Shown here: in pieces, positions 51,150 to 62,393 of the stretch | Position numbering within the stretch: position 1 is the stretch's first letter | How the letters are laid out: every line of letters starts with the position of its first letter | Assembly (NCBI GenBank): GCA_018902545.1 | Contig: JAHIQM010000014.1 | Location: forward strand, 1-64,000 | Origin: Pseudomonadota bacterium | GTDB taxonomy: Bacteria; Desulfobacterota; Desulfovibrionia; Desulfovibrionales; Desulfomicrobiaceae | Direction: 5' to 3' | DNA: 64,000 nucleotides | The notes under the pieces: model-generated | What the model saw: only the letters and a program-made list of their open reading frames with translations | Told to the model about the DNA's origin: nothing | Databases searched by the model: none | Position numbers and translations under genes: made by a program

Positions 51150-52258
51150 TGTTCGACAGACGGCTTGTTTTCCATATCAACTGGGGGCTGTTGACCCTGA
51201 CAGCGATCCTGTTCCTGGTGGGGGTCATGAATCTCTATTCGGCCAGCACTCTGCGGATGGCTTCGGGATTGGAACTCGATGCCTATTTTAACAAGCAGTT
51301 GCTCTGGGGTGGAGTGGGGCTGTGCGTGATGACGGCTGTCGTGCTGGTGGATTACCGGCACCTGAAGTCGGTTTCCTGGCCGTTTTTCATTCTCTGTCTG
51401 CTGCTGCTGCTTGGGGTCGTCGTTGCCGGCAAGACCATATACGGGGCCAAAAGGTGGCTCGACCTCGGCTTTTTCAATCTGCAACCCACGGAACTGACAA
51501 AGATCGCCGTTCTCATTCTCGGAGCTCGGCTCATGACGCGCATGGAGGGTCGGCTGGGCTGGGTCAGCCTGGGCAAGATCCTGCTGGTCGGGCTGGTTCC
51601 CGCTGCGTTTGTGGTCAAGCAGCCGGACCTCGGGTCGGCCCTGAACATCCTGCTCATCCTGGGGGGAATGATCCTTTTCAAGGGCGTTACGTCTTCGGTG
51701 TTCAAGGTTCTTGCGGTGGTGATCCCCGTCATGCTGCCCTTCGGCTGGTTCTTTCTGCACGATTACCAGAAGCAGCGCATCTTGACCTTTCTTGATCCGG
51801 GCAACGACCCCCTTGGAGCCGGATACCACATCATCCAGTCTCAGATCGCCATCGGTTCGGGTGGGTTCTGGGGCAAAGGGTTCCTTGAAGGCACGCAGAG
51901 CCAGCTGCGGTTTTTGCCGGAAAAACATACCGATTTCGCTTTCGCCGTGTTCGGCGAAGAATGGGGCTTTTTCGGGGCCATGGTCCTGCTCATTCTCTTT
52001 TGTTCCTTTCTTTACCAAGTCTACATCGTGACCATGGAGGCAAAAGACGACTTTGGCAGCTATCTCGCGGCGGGAGTCTTTTTTTACTTCTTTTGGCAGA
52101 TTCTGATCAATATTGGCATGGTGCTCGGGATCATGCCCGTCGTGGGCATCCCATTGCCCTTCATCAGCTATGGCGGAAGCGCTTCGGTGGTCAATTTTTG
52201 CATGATCGGACTGGTTATGAACGTAGCCATGCGCCGTTTCGTTTTCAAGAAGGGCTGA
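51149..52258 (+). CDS. rodA: Peptidoglycan polymerase RodA (SEDS family)
   Basis: A 369-residue multi-pass membrane glycosyltransferase that polymerises lipid II with PBP2 as partner. About ten hydrophobic helices; the SEDS signature MPVVGIPLPFISYGGSA is near the C-terminus and KQPDLGSALNIL carries the conserved loop acid. GAAGGA overlaps the end of mrdA and the start is in TAATG. Last gene of the shape operon. Confidence 0.96.
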   Translation: MFDRRLVFHINWGLLTLTAILFLVGVMNLYSASTLRMASGLELDAYFNKQLLWGGVGLCVMTAVVLVDYRHLKSVSWPFFILCLLLLLGVVVAGKTIYGAKRWLDLGFFNLQPTELTKIAVLILGARLMTRMEGRLGWVSLGKILLVGLVPAAFVVKQPDLGSALNILLILGGMILFKGVTSSVFKVLAVVIPVMLPFGWFFLHDYQKQRILTFLDPGNDPLGAGYHIIQSQIAIGSGGFWGKGFLEGTQSQLRFLPEKHTDFAFAVFGEEWGFFGAMVLLILFCSFLYQVYIVTMEAKDDFGSYLAAGVFFYFFWQILINIGMVLGIMPVVGIPLPFISYGGSASVVNFCMIGLVMNVAMRRFVFKKG

Positions 52259-52324
52259 CCTTTTTTAAATCGAGTTTTGTCGGCCTGAATTTTTTAGAGT
52301 CCGCAAGTCCGTCGGAAGGTGAGC

Positions 52325-52348
52325 TGCTGTCTTCGTGACAGCACTTTT
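52325..52348 (+). terminator. Possible terminator behind rodA
   Basis: TGCTGTC pairs with GACAGCA around TTCGT, followed by CTTTTCT. The stem is short, so this is a modest candidate for ending the shape operon before the ATP synthase promoter region. Confidence 0.45.
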
Positions 52349-52450
52349 CTCCATCAGGGAAGAGCGAGCACTAGGCACGTGAATTTCTGAACAAACTACG
52401 AAAACCCAGGCCATGACACTCATTTTGCCTGTGCTTTATCCAAAAAGATT

Positions 52451-52479
52451 TTGACACGAAAATGGGAATCAGATAGAGG
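52451..52479 (+). promoter_or_regulatory. Weak candidate promoter of the ATP synthase operon
   Basis: TTGACA at 52451-52456 is a perfect -35 box; 17 bases on is TAGAGG, a poor -10. It lies 47 bases before the first atp start codon. No better pair is visible in this gap. Confidence 0.35.
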
Positions 52480-52525
52480 CCCTGTGACTTTGAACAAAAA
52501 TTCACAACCTTTTTTAGGGGGCGGC

Positions 52526-52948
52526 ATGATTGATCTGAATTATACTTTTTTTGTTCAGCTTGTGAACTTTTTGGTTATCCTGACGGTTTTGAATCTGATC
52601 TTGCTTCGTCCCATCCGTGGGATCATCAAGAAACGGGCTGAGATCATGAGTGAAAAGCTGGGTTCCATTGAGGACTTCGCCGCCAAGGCGGAGGCCAAAC
52701 TTGAGAGCTACAAGGCTGCGTTGACCGGAGCCCGGGTCGAGGGGCAGGAGTTGCGCATGACCTTGAAGGCTGAAGGTGTCGCTGTCGAATCTTCCGTTCT
52801 GGCCGAGGCCGGAGCCGAAGCCGCCGAAAAGGTCGCCGCCGCCCGCAAGGAGATCGACGGTCAGAAGCAGACCGCCCTTAAGGCCCTGCGCGCACAAGTC
52901 TCCGCCTATGCCAAGGATGTCGCCGGCAAGGTGCTCATCAAGGCATGA
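52526..52948 (+). CDS. ATP synthase F0 subunit b'
   Basis: A 140-residue stalk protein: one N-terminal membrane helix (FFVQLVNFLVILTVLNLILL), the RPIRGIIKKRAE transition, and a long charged alpha-helix. It is the b' (AtpF'-type) partner of the next gene, as in photosynthetic bacteria and many deltaproteobacteria, forming a b/b' heterodimer. AGGGGG precedes ATG 52526. No a- or c-subunit gene precedes it. Confidence 0.88.
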   Translation: MIDLNYTFFVQLVNFLVILTVLNLILLRPIRGIIKKRAEIMSEKLGSIEDFAAKAEAKLESYKAALTGARVEGQELRMTLKAEGVAVESSVLAEAGAEAAEKVAAARKEIDGQKQTALKALRAQVSAYAKDVAGKVLIKA

Positions 52949-53008
52949 CAGGTTCGGGGTTTTCTTATGTGTCATAGATTTACTTTTTCATATAAGGAGG
53001 GCGGAATT

Positions 53009-53578
53009 TTGAAAAAGTTCAAGACTGTCGGATTGGTGACGGCAGCACTGGTTCTCTGCGCGGCGATAGCTTTCGCCAGCGACGGAGAGGGCGGGGGGCA
53101 TAACAAGCTGCTCGACCTACTCTATCGCGTAATCAACTTCGGCATCGTCGTGTTCTTGGTCTATAAGTTCGCAGGCAAGCGCATCGCGGACATGTTGTCC
53201 GGACGCAGCAAGCAGATCGAGACGGACCTTGCCGATCTCGACGAGCGCAAGGAAGATGCCGAGAAGCGTCTGCTCGAAGTTGAAGCGAGTATCGCCAATC
53301 TTGAGGCTGAAAAGACCAAGATTCTGGAAGATGCGAAGGCTCAGGGCGAAGCCATGCGTCAGGCGATTATCGACAAGGCGGAGGTCCAGGCTGTGCAGAT
53401 CAGGGCCCAGGCTGAAGTTTCGGCGGCCCAGGAAGCAAAGTTGGCCATTGACGCCATCCGCGAAGAACTGGCCGAAAAGATTACCGCTGCAGCTGAAGAT
53501 CTTGTCAAGAAGCAGCTCAAGAAGAAAGATCACGAAGATTTGGTCAACGAATATCTTAAAAAGGTGGTGCTCAATTGA
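53009..53578 (+). CDS. atpF: ATP synthase F0 subunit b
   Basis: A 189-residue protein with a signal-like first hydrophobic segment (about 5-22, VGLVTAALVLCAAIAFAS), a second membrane helix (VINFGIVVFLVYKFAGKRI) and a long coiled stalk. TTG 53009 is the likely start because AAGGAGG (52994-53000) stands nine bases ahead; ATG 52967 has no such site. The extra N-terminal segment is typical of this subunit in Desulfovibrio relatives. The stop overlaps atpH. Confidence 0.9.
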   Translation: MKKFKTVGLVTAALVLCAAIAFASDGEGGGHNKLLDLLYRVINFGIVVFLVYKFAGKRIADMLSGRSKQIETDLADLDERKEDAEKRLLEVEASIANLEAEKTKILEDAKAQGEAMRQAIIDKAEVQAVQIRAQAEVSAAQEAKLAIDAIREELAEKITAAAEDLVKKQLKKKDHEDLVNEYLKKVVLN

Positions 53579-54129
53579 CTGGGAATATCGTAGCAAGACG
53601 GTATGCCAAGGCTTTGTTCGCCGTTGCGCAGGTGCAGTCCGACAAGGATGCCATGGCGCAATACGGTGGCGACTTGGCGAGGCTGGCTGGACTCCTGGAG
53701 AATGCGCCTGAGCTCACGAAGATCTTCCGCAACCCAATTTTTGGCGTGGAAGAAAAGAGAGGGGTAATCGTCAAAATTCTGGAAAAGGTCGCACCCTGCG
53801 CCATGGTCCAGAATTTTTGTCTGCTTCTGGCGGACAAGAACAGATTGTCTTTTCTCCCCGAGATCAACGCATCCTACAGTACGCTTTTGGATTCAGCCCA
53901 GGGTGTTCTTCGCGGAAAGCTGGTGACGGCTGTGAGGCTTTCCGATGTTGTGCAGAAGAACGTTGTCGATAAATTGCAACGCGAGTCGGGCCAAACGGTG
54001 GTCCTTGATTACGAAGTGGATCAGGAGATTATTGGCGGGCTTATGCTCAAGATCGGGGACAAGATCCTGGACGCCAGTATTCGTGCTCAGCTGCAAATTT
54101 TGAAAGAAAATATCAAAAGGGGTGAGTAG
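53575..54129 (+). CDS. atpH: ATP synthase F1 subunit delta
   Basis: The 184-residue connector of F1 and the peripheral stalk. [13 protein letters not shown] is the conserved N-terminal start, and the C-terminal part has [20 protein letters not shown], the family signature. It starts with TTG 53575, overlapping the atpF stop (TTGA), with AAGGTGG upstream. Confidence 0.93.
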   Translation: MTGNIVARRYAKALFAVAQVQSDKDAMAQYGGDLARLAGLLENAPELTKIFRNPIFGVEEKRGVIVKILEKVAPCAMVQNFCLLLADKNRLSFLPEINASYSTLLDSAQGVLRGKLVTAVRLSDVVQKNVVDKLQRESGQTVVLDYEVDQEIIGGLMLKIGDKILDASIRAQLQILKENIKRGE

Positions 54130-54134
54130 AGGCT

Positions 54135-55643
54135 ATGCAGATTAAAGCAGAAGAAATTAGCCAGATCATCGAAGGCCAGATCAAGAATTACGAGAAAAAG
54201 GTTGAGATGAGCGAAACTGGCGTGGTCCTGTCGGTGGGTGACGGTATCGCCCGCGTTTACGGCTGCGAAAACGCGATGGCCATGGAACTCCTCGAGTTCC
54301 CCGGTAACGTCATGGGAATGGTCCTTAACCTCGAAGAAGATTCCGTTGGTGTGGCTCTCCTCGGCGAGACCGTGCACATCAAGGAAGGCGACATCGTTAA
54401 ACGTACGGGTCGGATTTTCCAGGTTCCCGTCGGCGATGCGGTCATGGGCCGTGTCATCGACCCCCTGGGCAATCCCATCGACGGTCTCGGACCGATCCAG
54501 ACGGATCTGTTCCGTAACGTTGAAATCAAGGCCCCCGGCATCATCGCCCGTAAGTCCGTACATGAGCCCATGTACACCGGCCTGAAGGCCATCGACGCCA
54601 TGACGCCTATCGGTCGCGGCCAGCGCGAACTGATCATCGGCGACCGTCAGGTCGGCAAGACCGCGGTAGGCGTCGATGCCATCATCGCGCAGAAGAACAG
54701 CGACATCCACTGCTTCTACGTCGCCATCGGCCAGAAGCGTTCCACCGTTGCCCAGGTTGTTGAGGCCCTCCGCCAGAACGGCGCTTTGGAGTACACAACC
54801 GTCATTTCCTCCACCGCTTCCGAGCCCGCGCCGCTGCAGTTCATCGCTGCCTACTGCGGATGCACCATGGCGGAATTCTACCGTGACAACGGCAAGCACG
54901 CCCTGATTATTTATGACGATCTGTCCAAGCAGGCAGTTGCCTATCGCCAGATGTCCCTGCTTCTGCGCCGCCCTCCGGGACGCGAAGCCTTCCCCGGCGA
55001 CGTTTTCTATCTCCACTCCAGACTTCTGGAGCGCTCCTGCAAGGTCAATGACAAGTTGGGCGCAGGTTCTCTGACTGCCCTGCCAGTTATTGAAACCCAG
55101 GCCGGCGACGTTTCCGCATACATCCCGACTAACGTTATCTCCATCACCGACGGCCAGGTTTACCTCGAGCCCAACCTGTTCATGGCCGGCATCCGTCCCG
55201 CCATCAACGTTGGTCTGTCCGTATCCCGAGTCGGTGGCGCCGCTCAGATCAAGGCCATGAAGAAGGTTGCCGGCACGCTGCGTCTCGATCTTGCCCAGTA
55301 TCGTGAACTTGCCGCTTTCGCGCAGTTCGGTTCCGACCTGGACAAGGCCACCAAGACCAAGCTGACCCGAGGCGAGCGTCTGGTCGAACTGCTCAAGCAG
55401 CCCCAGTACAAGCCTATGGTCGTCGAAGAGCAGGTTTCCGTTCTTTACGCCGGAACCCGCGGATTCCTTGATGACATTGCCGTTTCAGACGCCATCCGCT
55501 TCGGTGAAGAACTGGTTGAGTTCATGCGCAACCAGAAATCCGACATCCTGGCTGAAATCGTTCAGACCAAGGATCTTGGCAGTGAAACCGAAAAGAAACT
55601 GGCTGATGCGATCAATGAGTTCAAAGCCGGTTTTAAAGCCTAG
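54135..55643 (+). CDS. atpA: ATP synthase F1 subunit alpha
   Basis: A 502-residue regulatory nucleotide-binding subunit. The P-loop is GDRQVGKT from residue 169, and [17 protein letters not shown] is the family signature with the arginine finger. Full length and intact. Five bases after atpH. Confidence 0.98.
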   Translation: MQIKAEEISQIIEGQIKNYEKKVEMSETGVVLSVGDGIARVYGCENAMAMELLEFPGNVMGMVLNLEEDSVGVALLGETVHIKEGDIVKRTGRIFQVPVGDAVMGRVIDPLGNPIDGLGPIQTDLFRNVEIKAPGIIARKSVHEPMYTGLKAIDAMTPIGRGQRELIIGDRQVGKTAVGVDAIIAQKNSDIHCFYVAIGQKRSTVAQVVEALRQNGALEYTTVISSTASEPAPLQFIAAYCGCTMAEFYRDNGKHALIIYDDLSKQAVAYRQMSLLLRRPPGREAFPGDVFYLHSRLLERSCKVNDKLGAGSLTALPVIETQAGDVSAYIPTNVISITDGQVYLEPNLFMAGIRPAINVGLSVSRVGGAAQIKAMKKVAGTLRLDLAQYRELAAFAQFGSDLDKATKTKLTRGERLVELLKQPQYKPMVVEEQVSVLYAGTRGFLDDIAVSDAIRFGEELVEFMRNQKSDILAEIVQTKDLGSETEKKLADAINEFKAGFKA

Positions 55644-55663
55644 GATCGTTTAAGGAGTCGTAA

Positions 55664-56536
55664 ATGGCATCACTCAGGGACATTCAGAATAAAATCGTCG
55701 GTGTAAAGAAGACCAAGCAGATTACGAAAGCGATGAACATGGTCGCTTCCGCAAAGCTGCGCGGTGCTCAGAGCCGTATCGAGCGCTTTCGTCCCTATGC
55801 TGATAAGTTCAATGACATTCTTATCGATCTGGCTTCCCGCGCCGACGCCAGCGCGCATCCCCTGCTTGAAAAGCGCGAAGTCATTGAGAACGTAGGTATC
55901 GTTCTGGTGACCTCGGACAAGGGTTTGTGCGGCAGTTTCAACGCGAACTTGTGCAACGCGGCCAACAGGTTGGCCAAGCAGAAGGAAGCAGAAGGCAAGA
56001 CGGTCAAGTTTATCTGCATTGGGAAGAAGGGCCGAGACTTCATCCGCAAGACGAGTTTCGAAATTACTACCGCTTACGCTGAAAACATGACACAATTTGA
56101 TTTTCAGTTGGCAAGCGAAACAGGAAATCTCGTCATTGACGGGTATCTCTCAGGACAATTTGACGAAGTGCACATTGTTTACGGAAAGTTCGTAAACATC
56201 GCAAAGCAGGAAGCGACATCGTCGCAGATTCTCCCCGCCGAAACGCCCGAAGTGGCGGCTCCGGTCGGTGCTTCGAGTGAATACATCTTCGAGCCGTCAG
56301 TGGAAGGTCTTTTGGCCGAACTGCTGCCTAGGTACGTCAAGGTTCAGATGTATCGCGGCCTGCTCGACACGTCGGCCAGTGAGCACGCAGCTCGCATGTC
56401 GGCCATGAATAACGCGACAAAGAACTGCGACGAAATGGTCGGCAGCCTGACTAAAGTCTATAACAAGGCTCGCCAGGCAAGTATCACCACCCAATTAATG
56501 GACATCGTAGGCGGTGCCGAGGCACTGAAAGGATAA
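55664..56536 (+). CDS. atpG: ATP synthase F1 subunit gamma
   Basis: The 290-residue rotor shaft: MASLRDIQNKIVGVKKTKQI at the N-terminus and the C-terminal helix with NATKNCDEMVGSLTKVYNKA are the two conserved coiled-coil halves. Twenty bases after atpA, with AAGGAG upstream. Confidence 0.97.
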   Translation: MASLRDIQNKIVGVKKTKQITKAMNMVASAKLRGAQSRIERFRPYADKFNDILIDLASRADASAHPLLEKREVIENVGIVLVTSDKGLCGSFNANLCNAANRLAKQKEAEGKTVKFICIGKKGRDFIRKTSFEITTAYAENMTQFDFQLASETGNLVIDGYLSGQFDEVHIVYGKFVNIAKQEATSSQILPAETPEVAAPVGASSEYIFEPSVEGLLAELLPRYVKVQMYRGLLDTSASEHAARMSAMNNATKNCDEMVGSLTKVYNKARQASITTQLMDIVGGAEALKG

Positions 56537-56546
56537 GGGGGCATAA

Positions 56547-57959
<1,413 letters not shown>

Positions 57960-57980
57960 TTCTTGCTCTGGGGTATTGAT

Positions 57981-58409
57981 ATGGCTAAAACAATTACGCT
58001 TGAAATAGTGACACCAGACAAGATGGTGCTCAAGGAAGAGGTCGATTATGTCGGCGCTCCCGGCATCAACGGTGAATTTGGTGTTCTGCCCAATCATATC
58101 CCGTTTCTCTCCGCACTTGGTATCGGGAGTCTTTACTATAAACTCAATGGCAAGAAATACTTTGTTTTTGTTGCCGGCGGTTTTGCTGAAGTCTCCCCTG
58201 CGAAGGTGACGGTTCTTGCCGAAGTTGCGGAAAGAGCCGAAGACATCGATCTGGAAAGAGTTCGTAGAGCTCAGGACAGAGCCGAGCAGCGCGCCAATCA
58301 GCAACAGGAGAAATTGGATCACGCAGCCGCCCAGGCTGCATTGGCCAGAGCGTTTCATCGCATGAAATGCCGACAGAGTGCTGTCAGTGAAGGCACTTGC
58401 CGCATGTGA
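57981..58409 (+). CDS. atpC: ATP synthase F1 subunit epsilon
   Basis: A 142-residue subunit: the beta-sandwich ([36 protein letters not shown]) and a C-terminal helical hairpin that can brake the rotor. ATG 57981 gives the usual N-terminus. Last gene of the operon; a strong terminator follows. Confidence 0.95.
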   Translation: MAKTITLEIVTPDKMVLKEEVDYVGAPGINGEFGVLPNHIPFLSALGIGSLYYKLNGKKYFVFVAGGFAEVSPAKVTVLAEVAERAEDIDLERVRRAQDRAEQRANQQQEKLDHAAAQAALARAFHRMKCRQSAVSEGTCRM

Positions 58410-58431
58410 TTGCCGAAGTTACTCGTACTTT

Positions 58432-58463
58432 AAAGCAGGCTCCCTGGAGCCTGCTTTTTTTTT
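58432..58463 (+). terminator. Rho-independent terminator of the atp operon
   Basis: A 12-bp stem (58432-58443 with 58446-58457) runs into nine Ts. It lies 22 bases after the atpC stop. Confidence 0.92.
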
Positions 58464-58637
58464 CAAGCTGGAATCTTGAGATTAATGGGATGAGCCGGTA
58501 CCGTCATAACTTCGGGTGCGGCGGCTAGTTCATCCGGCGCAAATCCATTTTGAACTGCGATGTTAGGCGATCAGGCTGTTGCGACTGACCGAGGTAGCGG
58601 GGCCGAAAAGAAGTCTTGATAAAATTTTGAGGACCTT

Positions 58638-60020
58638 ATGATACCTGAATTGGGATACGTGATATTGGCTGCGGGGAAAGGAACGCGCATGCATTCCGAT
58701 TTGCCCAAAGTGCTGCAAGAGGTCTTGGGCAAGACGCTGCTGGGCTATGTGTTCGATGCCCTGAGCCATGTTCCGATGTCGCAAGTCTGGACGGTGATAG
58801 GTTTTCGGGCGGCCGACGTTGAGATGACTTTTCCGCAACGGCAGGAGCATTTTGTTCACCAGGCGGAGCAACTCGGCACCGGCCACGCGCTCATGTGCGC
58901 CTGGGACAGGATTACGGACGGCGGGGTGTCTCACGTTTGCGTGCTCAACGGCGATACGCCGCATGTGCCAGTGGATGCCATTTCCGATCTGGCCGATGCT
59001 TGCGTCGCAAGCGGGGCCGCCATGGGCATGTTGACGCTACGTCTTGATGACCCCTTTGGGTACGGGCGGATCATTCGCAGTGCGGATGGGTGCGTCAAGG
59101 GCGTCGTGGAGGAAAAGGATTTCATCGCGGCGGACCACGGCGGTGAAATCCACGAGGTCAATTCCGGGGTGTACGTTTTCGATGTGAATCGTTGCTCTGC
59201 CCTGCTTGGACTCATGGATCGCGACAATGCGCAGCGGGAATACTACCTGACCCAGATGGTCAGCCTCTGTGCAGCACATAACCTGCCAGTCGTGGGGGTG
59301 CCTTTCGGCAGTTCCGATCTGCTGCGTGGGATCAATTCCCCAAGGGAACTGGTTGGCTTTGAAGAATCTCTGCGTGTAAAGATCGTCTCTGGCCTCCTTG
59401 ATGCCGGAGTGATCCTGCGCAACCGCGACTCCATTGTCATCGGTCCCGACGTTGCCATCGCTCCGGGGGCGGAAATTGTCGGGCCATGCGAAATATACGG
59501 CAAGTCCCGGATTGAGCGGGGCGCAGTCATCGCCTCTCACTGCTGGATCAAGGATTCGGTTCTTGGTCCTTGCCAAGTTAAATCCTTTTCCCATATTGAA
59601 GGATCTCACCTCCGGGAAGAGGCCATTGTCGGCCCCTATGCGCGGCTGAGGCCCGGGTCCGACATAGGCGAAGGCGCTCGTGTCGGAAACTTTGTCGAGG
59701 TCAAGAAGTCCGTGCTGCACAAGGGTGCCAAGGCCGGTCATCTTTCCTACCTGGGCGACAGTGATATCGGTCCCGGAGTCAACATCGGCGCCGGAACCAT
59801 TACCTGCAATTACGACGGGGTGCGTAAACATCGCACCGAGATCCTTGAAAACGCATTTATCGGTAGCAATACCGCGCTGGTTGCTCCCGTAACCGTGGGG
59901 GCTGGCGCCCTTGTCGCCGCCGGTTCAGTGGTTACTAAAAATGTTCCTGACGGCGCCTTGTGCGTGGCCAGGTCAAGGCAGACAAATTTGGACCGCAAGA
60001 AACAAACACCTCAATCCTAG
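58638..60020 (+). CDS. glmU: Bifunctional GlcNAc-1-phosphate uridylyltransferase / GlcN-1-phosphate acetyltransferase
   Basis: A 460-residue enzyme for the last two steps to UDP-GlcNAc, needed for peptidoglycan and lipopolysaccharide. N-terminal uridylyltransferase: LAAGKGTRMHSDLPKVL and LNGDTP. C-terminal left-handed beta-helix with hexapeptide repeats and the acetyltransferase active-site part (YLGDSDIGPGVNIGAGTITC, NYDG). Full length. It is followed by the ZapB-like and zapA genes at 8 and 3 bases. Confidence 0.96.
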   Translation: MIPELGYVILAAGKGTRMHSDLPKVLQEVLGKTLLGYVFDALSHVPMSQVWTVIGFRAADVEMTFPQRQEHFVHQAEQLGTGHALMCAWDRITDGGVSHVCVLNGDTPHVPVDAISDLADACVASGAAMGMLTLRLDDPFGYGRIIRSADGCVKGVVEEKDFIAADHGGEIHEVNSGVYVFDVNRCSALLGLMDRDNAQREYYLTQMVSLCAAHNLPVVGVPFGSSDLLRGINSPRELVGFEESLRVKIVSGLLDAGVILRNRDSIVIGPDVAIAPGAEIVGPCEIYGKSRIERGAVIASHCWIKDSVLGPCQVKSFSHIEGSHLREEAIVGPYARLRPGSDIGEGARVGNFVEVKKSVLHKGAKAGHLSYLGDSDIGPGVNIGAGTITCNYDGVRKHRTEILENAFIGSNTALVAPVTVGAGALVAAGSVVTKNVPDGALCVARSRQTNLDRKKQTPQS

Positions 60021-60028
60021 GACGGCAT

Positions 60029-60208
60029 ATGGATATTCTCAACCAGTTGTCGGAAAAGATAACGCTTTTGCTGGAACGCCAGGAAGCGTTGAAACTCGAA
60101 AATATACAGCTTAAAGAAACCCTTGAACAGGAGCGCCAGACCAAGGAGGCTGTCCTGGCGAGGGTGGAAAATATCTTGAACAGCCTGCAAGAGGTTGATA
60201 GAAACTAG
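60029..60208 (+). CDS. ZapB-like coiled-coil protein
   Basis: A 59-residue protein that is almost entirely one coiled coil (LNQLSEKITLLLERQEALKL, ENIQLKETLEQERQ). Its size, structure and position directly before zapA fit a ZapB-type cell-division factor that bridges ZapA to other parts of the divisome. ATG 60029 is the first conserved start; upstream sequence overlaps glmU. Confidence 0.7.
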   Translation: MDILNQLSEKITLLLERQEALKLENIQLKETLEQERQTKEAVLARVENILNSLQEVDRN

Positions 60209-60211
60209 CTA

Positions 60212-60478
60212 ATGCCAGGATACAATTTGACTGTGCTCGGCCTCGATCTTTCCTTCGCGGCCGACGTCCCTCCCGAGCGGATTCACAAGGCTGTGGACTT
60301 GGTTCATCAGCGCTACCAAGATCTCCAAGGGCGGGTCAGTAACATGAGCAAGGAACGGCTGCTGACATACCTGGCGTTGAGTCTGGCCGACGATTATTTA
60401 CATGATCAAGGGAAGATGTCGCAACTCGAAGGCACGTTGCAACAACTTCTTTCGAAGATAGATAGTCCTGAAGAATAG
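60212..60478 (+). CDS. zapA: Cell division protein ZapA
   Basis: An 88-residue Z-ring-associated protein: the N-terminal small beta-alpha domain (YNLTVLGLDLSFAADVPPE) and a C-terminal coiled coil for dimerisation. Three bases after the ZapB-like gene. The 6S RNA gene follows, the classical zapA-ssrS order. Confidence 0.88.
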   Translation: MPGYNLTVLGLDLSFAADVPPERIHKAVDLVHQRYQDLQGRVSNMSKERLLTYLALSLADDYLHDQGKMSQLEGTLQQLLSKIDSPEE

Positions 60479-60489
60479 CGGATCAAAAA

Positions 60490-60672
60490 AAACCCTGGGG
60501 GGTCAGTGATTGGTGATGCGTTTTTGAGCCAATAAAGCGCAAAAAGGGTAGCTTACAACGGTCTTGTGTGCATGCTTCGGCCTTGCCGGAGAAGCCTGAT
60601 GGGCTGTAGCCAACCCCCTCTTAACTTAAGAGGTTCAAAATAATTCCCAACACTGCCTTCCGGGGATTTCTC
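60490..60672 (+). ncRNA. ssrS: 6S RNA
   Basis: This transcript-sized segment right behind zapA has the parts of 6S RNA, the RNA that mimics an open promoter and holds sigma-70 RNA polymerase in stationary phase. The closing stem pairs about 60493-60508 with 60651-60665; the strongly conserved block GCATGCTTCGGCC, TTGCCGGAGAAGCCT (about 60571-60599) corresponds to the E. coli GCATGCTCGGTCC... GAGAAGCCT region; a central bubble separates them. Ends are approximate. A hairpin GGGGAT/ATCCCC at 60662-60681 may mark the 3' end. Confidence 0.85.
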
Positions 60673-60828
60673 ATGATCCCCCCTTCCAGAAGCCAGACCA
60701 GTCGTCTACTCCTTGCCAATCGTAAGTAAGTACGCTTGCGCTGTCGTCTCGTCAGTCCGATTCAGGACAGGGACGATGCTCCATGGCCGTTGCGCAGCCA
60801 TCTTAATATATAGTGCCAAGGAGTTTTC

Positions 60829-62388
60829 ATGACCAGCCAGATCATCATCACAGCCTTCATCTGTACCGGAATTGGTGCGGTTGTGGGCTTTTTGTTCAAA
60901 AAATATATCACCGACCAAGAGATAGGCGACGCGCGCAAGCTGTCGGAGCGCATCCTGGATGAAGCCAAGAAGGACGCCCAGGCGCACAAAAAGGAAGTCT
61001 TGTTGCAGGCCCAGGACGAGGTCTTTGCCCTCAAAAAAGAGGTCGAGCAGGACGCCAAGGACCGGGAACGGGAGCTGAAGAAGAACGAAGCCCGGTTGCA
61101 GGCCAAAGAGGAGCGTCTGGAAAAAAAGGTGGAGTCCCTGGCCTTGAAGGAAAGCGAGCTGGTCAACCTTGAAAAGAAGGTCGCCAAGCAGGAGCGTGCC
61201 GTCGAGGAAAAGGAGGAGGGGCTGCAGGAACTCATTGATGCGCAGCAGACGCGCCTGGAGGAGATTTCCGGTCTGACCGCAGAGGAGGCCCGCGCTAAGC
61301 TCATGCAGGAGATCGAGAGCAAGGCCCGCCACGAGGCGGCCAAGATGGTGCGCGTGATTGAGGTCGAGGCGCAGGAGACTGCTCACCGCAAGGCCCAGAT
61401 GATCATTGCCAGCGCTGTGCAGCGCTACGCCGGAGATTATGTCTCTGAGCACACGGTCAGCTCCGTAGAGCTGCCCAGCGAAGACATGAAGGGGCGGATC
61501 ATCGGGCGAGAGGGTCGTAACATCCGGGCCATCGAGGCGGCCACGGGCGTGGACCTGATCATCGACGACACGCCGGAGACGGTTATCCTTTCCGCCTACA
61601 ATCCCCTGCGCCGCGAGGTGGCGAAGCGCTCCCTCGAAAGGCTTATCAGCGATGGCCGCATTCACCCGGCGCGCATCGAGGATATCGTCAAGAAGGTCGA
61701 GAAGGAGATGGACGTTCAGATCCGCGAGATCGGCGAGCAGGCCACCTTTGACCTCGGCGTGCATGGAATTCATCCCGAAATCGTGCGCCTTCTGGGTCAG
61801 TTGCGTTTTCGCACGAGTTTTACGCAGAACGTGTTGCAGCACTCCCTGGAAGTGGCCTTTCTGTGCGGGATCATGGCAGCCGAACTGGGTCTTGATATCA
61901 AAAAAGCCAAACGCGCCGGGCTGCTGCATGACCTGGGCAAGGCCGTGGATCACGAAGTCGAAGGCCCGCATGCGCTCATCGGCGCCGATATTGCCAAGAA
62001 ATATAATGAATCCGCTGAGATCGTACACGCCATCGCCGCCCACCACGAGGACATCCCGCCCAAGTCGGTTTACGCCGTGCTGGTTCAGGCCGCGGACAGT
62101 CTCTCCGGTGCCCGCCCCGGGGCGCGCAAGGAATTGCTGGAGAGCTACGTCAAGCGTCTGGAGGAGCTGGAAGGCATCGCCACCGGATTTGCGGGCGTGA
62201 GCAGGGCCTTTGCCATCCAGGCTGGCCGGGAAGTGCGCGTCATGGTGGACTGCGAATCGGTCAACGACGACCAGATCTACATGCTGAGCAAGGATATCGC
62301 CAAGCAGATCGAGGAGAAGATGACGTATCCTGGCCAGATCCGGGTCACCGTCATCCGCGAGAAGCGGGCCGTGGGCATTGCCAAGTAA
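60829..62388 (+). CDS. rny: Ribonuclease Y
   Basis: A 519-residue membrane-bound endoribonuclease. N-terminal membrane helix (about 3-22), a long coiled coil (about 30-200), the KH domain with GRIIGREGRNIRAIE, and the HD domain with HSLEVAFLCG and LLHDLGKAVDHEVEG. Full length. It coexists here with an RNase E/G protein. CAAGGAG precedes ATG 60829. Confidence 0.97.
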   Translation: MTSQIIITAFICTGIGAVVGFLFKKYITDQEIGDARKLSERILDEAKKDAQAHKKEVLLQAQDEVFALKKEVEQDAKDRERELKKNEARLQAKEERLEKKVESLALKESELVNLEKKVAKQERAVEEKEEGLQELIDAQQTRLEEISGLTAEEARAKLMQEIESKARHEAAKMVRVIEVEAQETAHRKAQMIIASAVQRYAGDYVSEHTVSSVELPSEDMKGRIIGREGRNIRAIEAATGVDLIIDDTPETVILSAYNPLRREVAKRSLERLISDGRIHPARIEDIVKKVEKEMDVQIREIGEQATFDLGVHGIHPEIVRLLGQLRFRTSFTQNVLQHSLEVAFLCGIMAAELGLDIKKAKRAGLLHDLGKAVDHEVEGPHALIGADIAKKYNESAEIVHAIAAHHEDIPPKSVYAVLVQAADSLSGARPGARKELLESYVKRLEELEGIATGFAGVSRAFAIQAGREVRVMVDCESVNDDQIYMLSKDIAKQIEEKMTYPGQIRVTVIREKRAVGIAK

Positions 62389-62393
62389 CTTAC

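Noticed and set aside
60706-62046. 446-codon minus-strand frame opposite rny
   Set aside because: Leucine-rich shadow of the Lys/Glu-rich coiled coil of RNase Y on the other strand.
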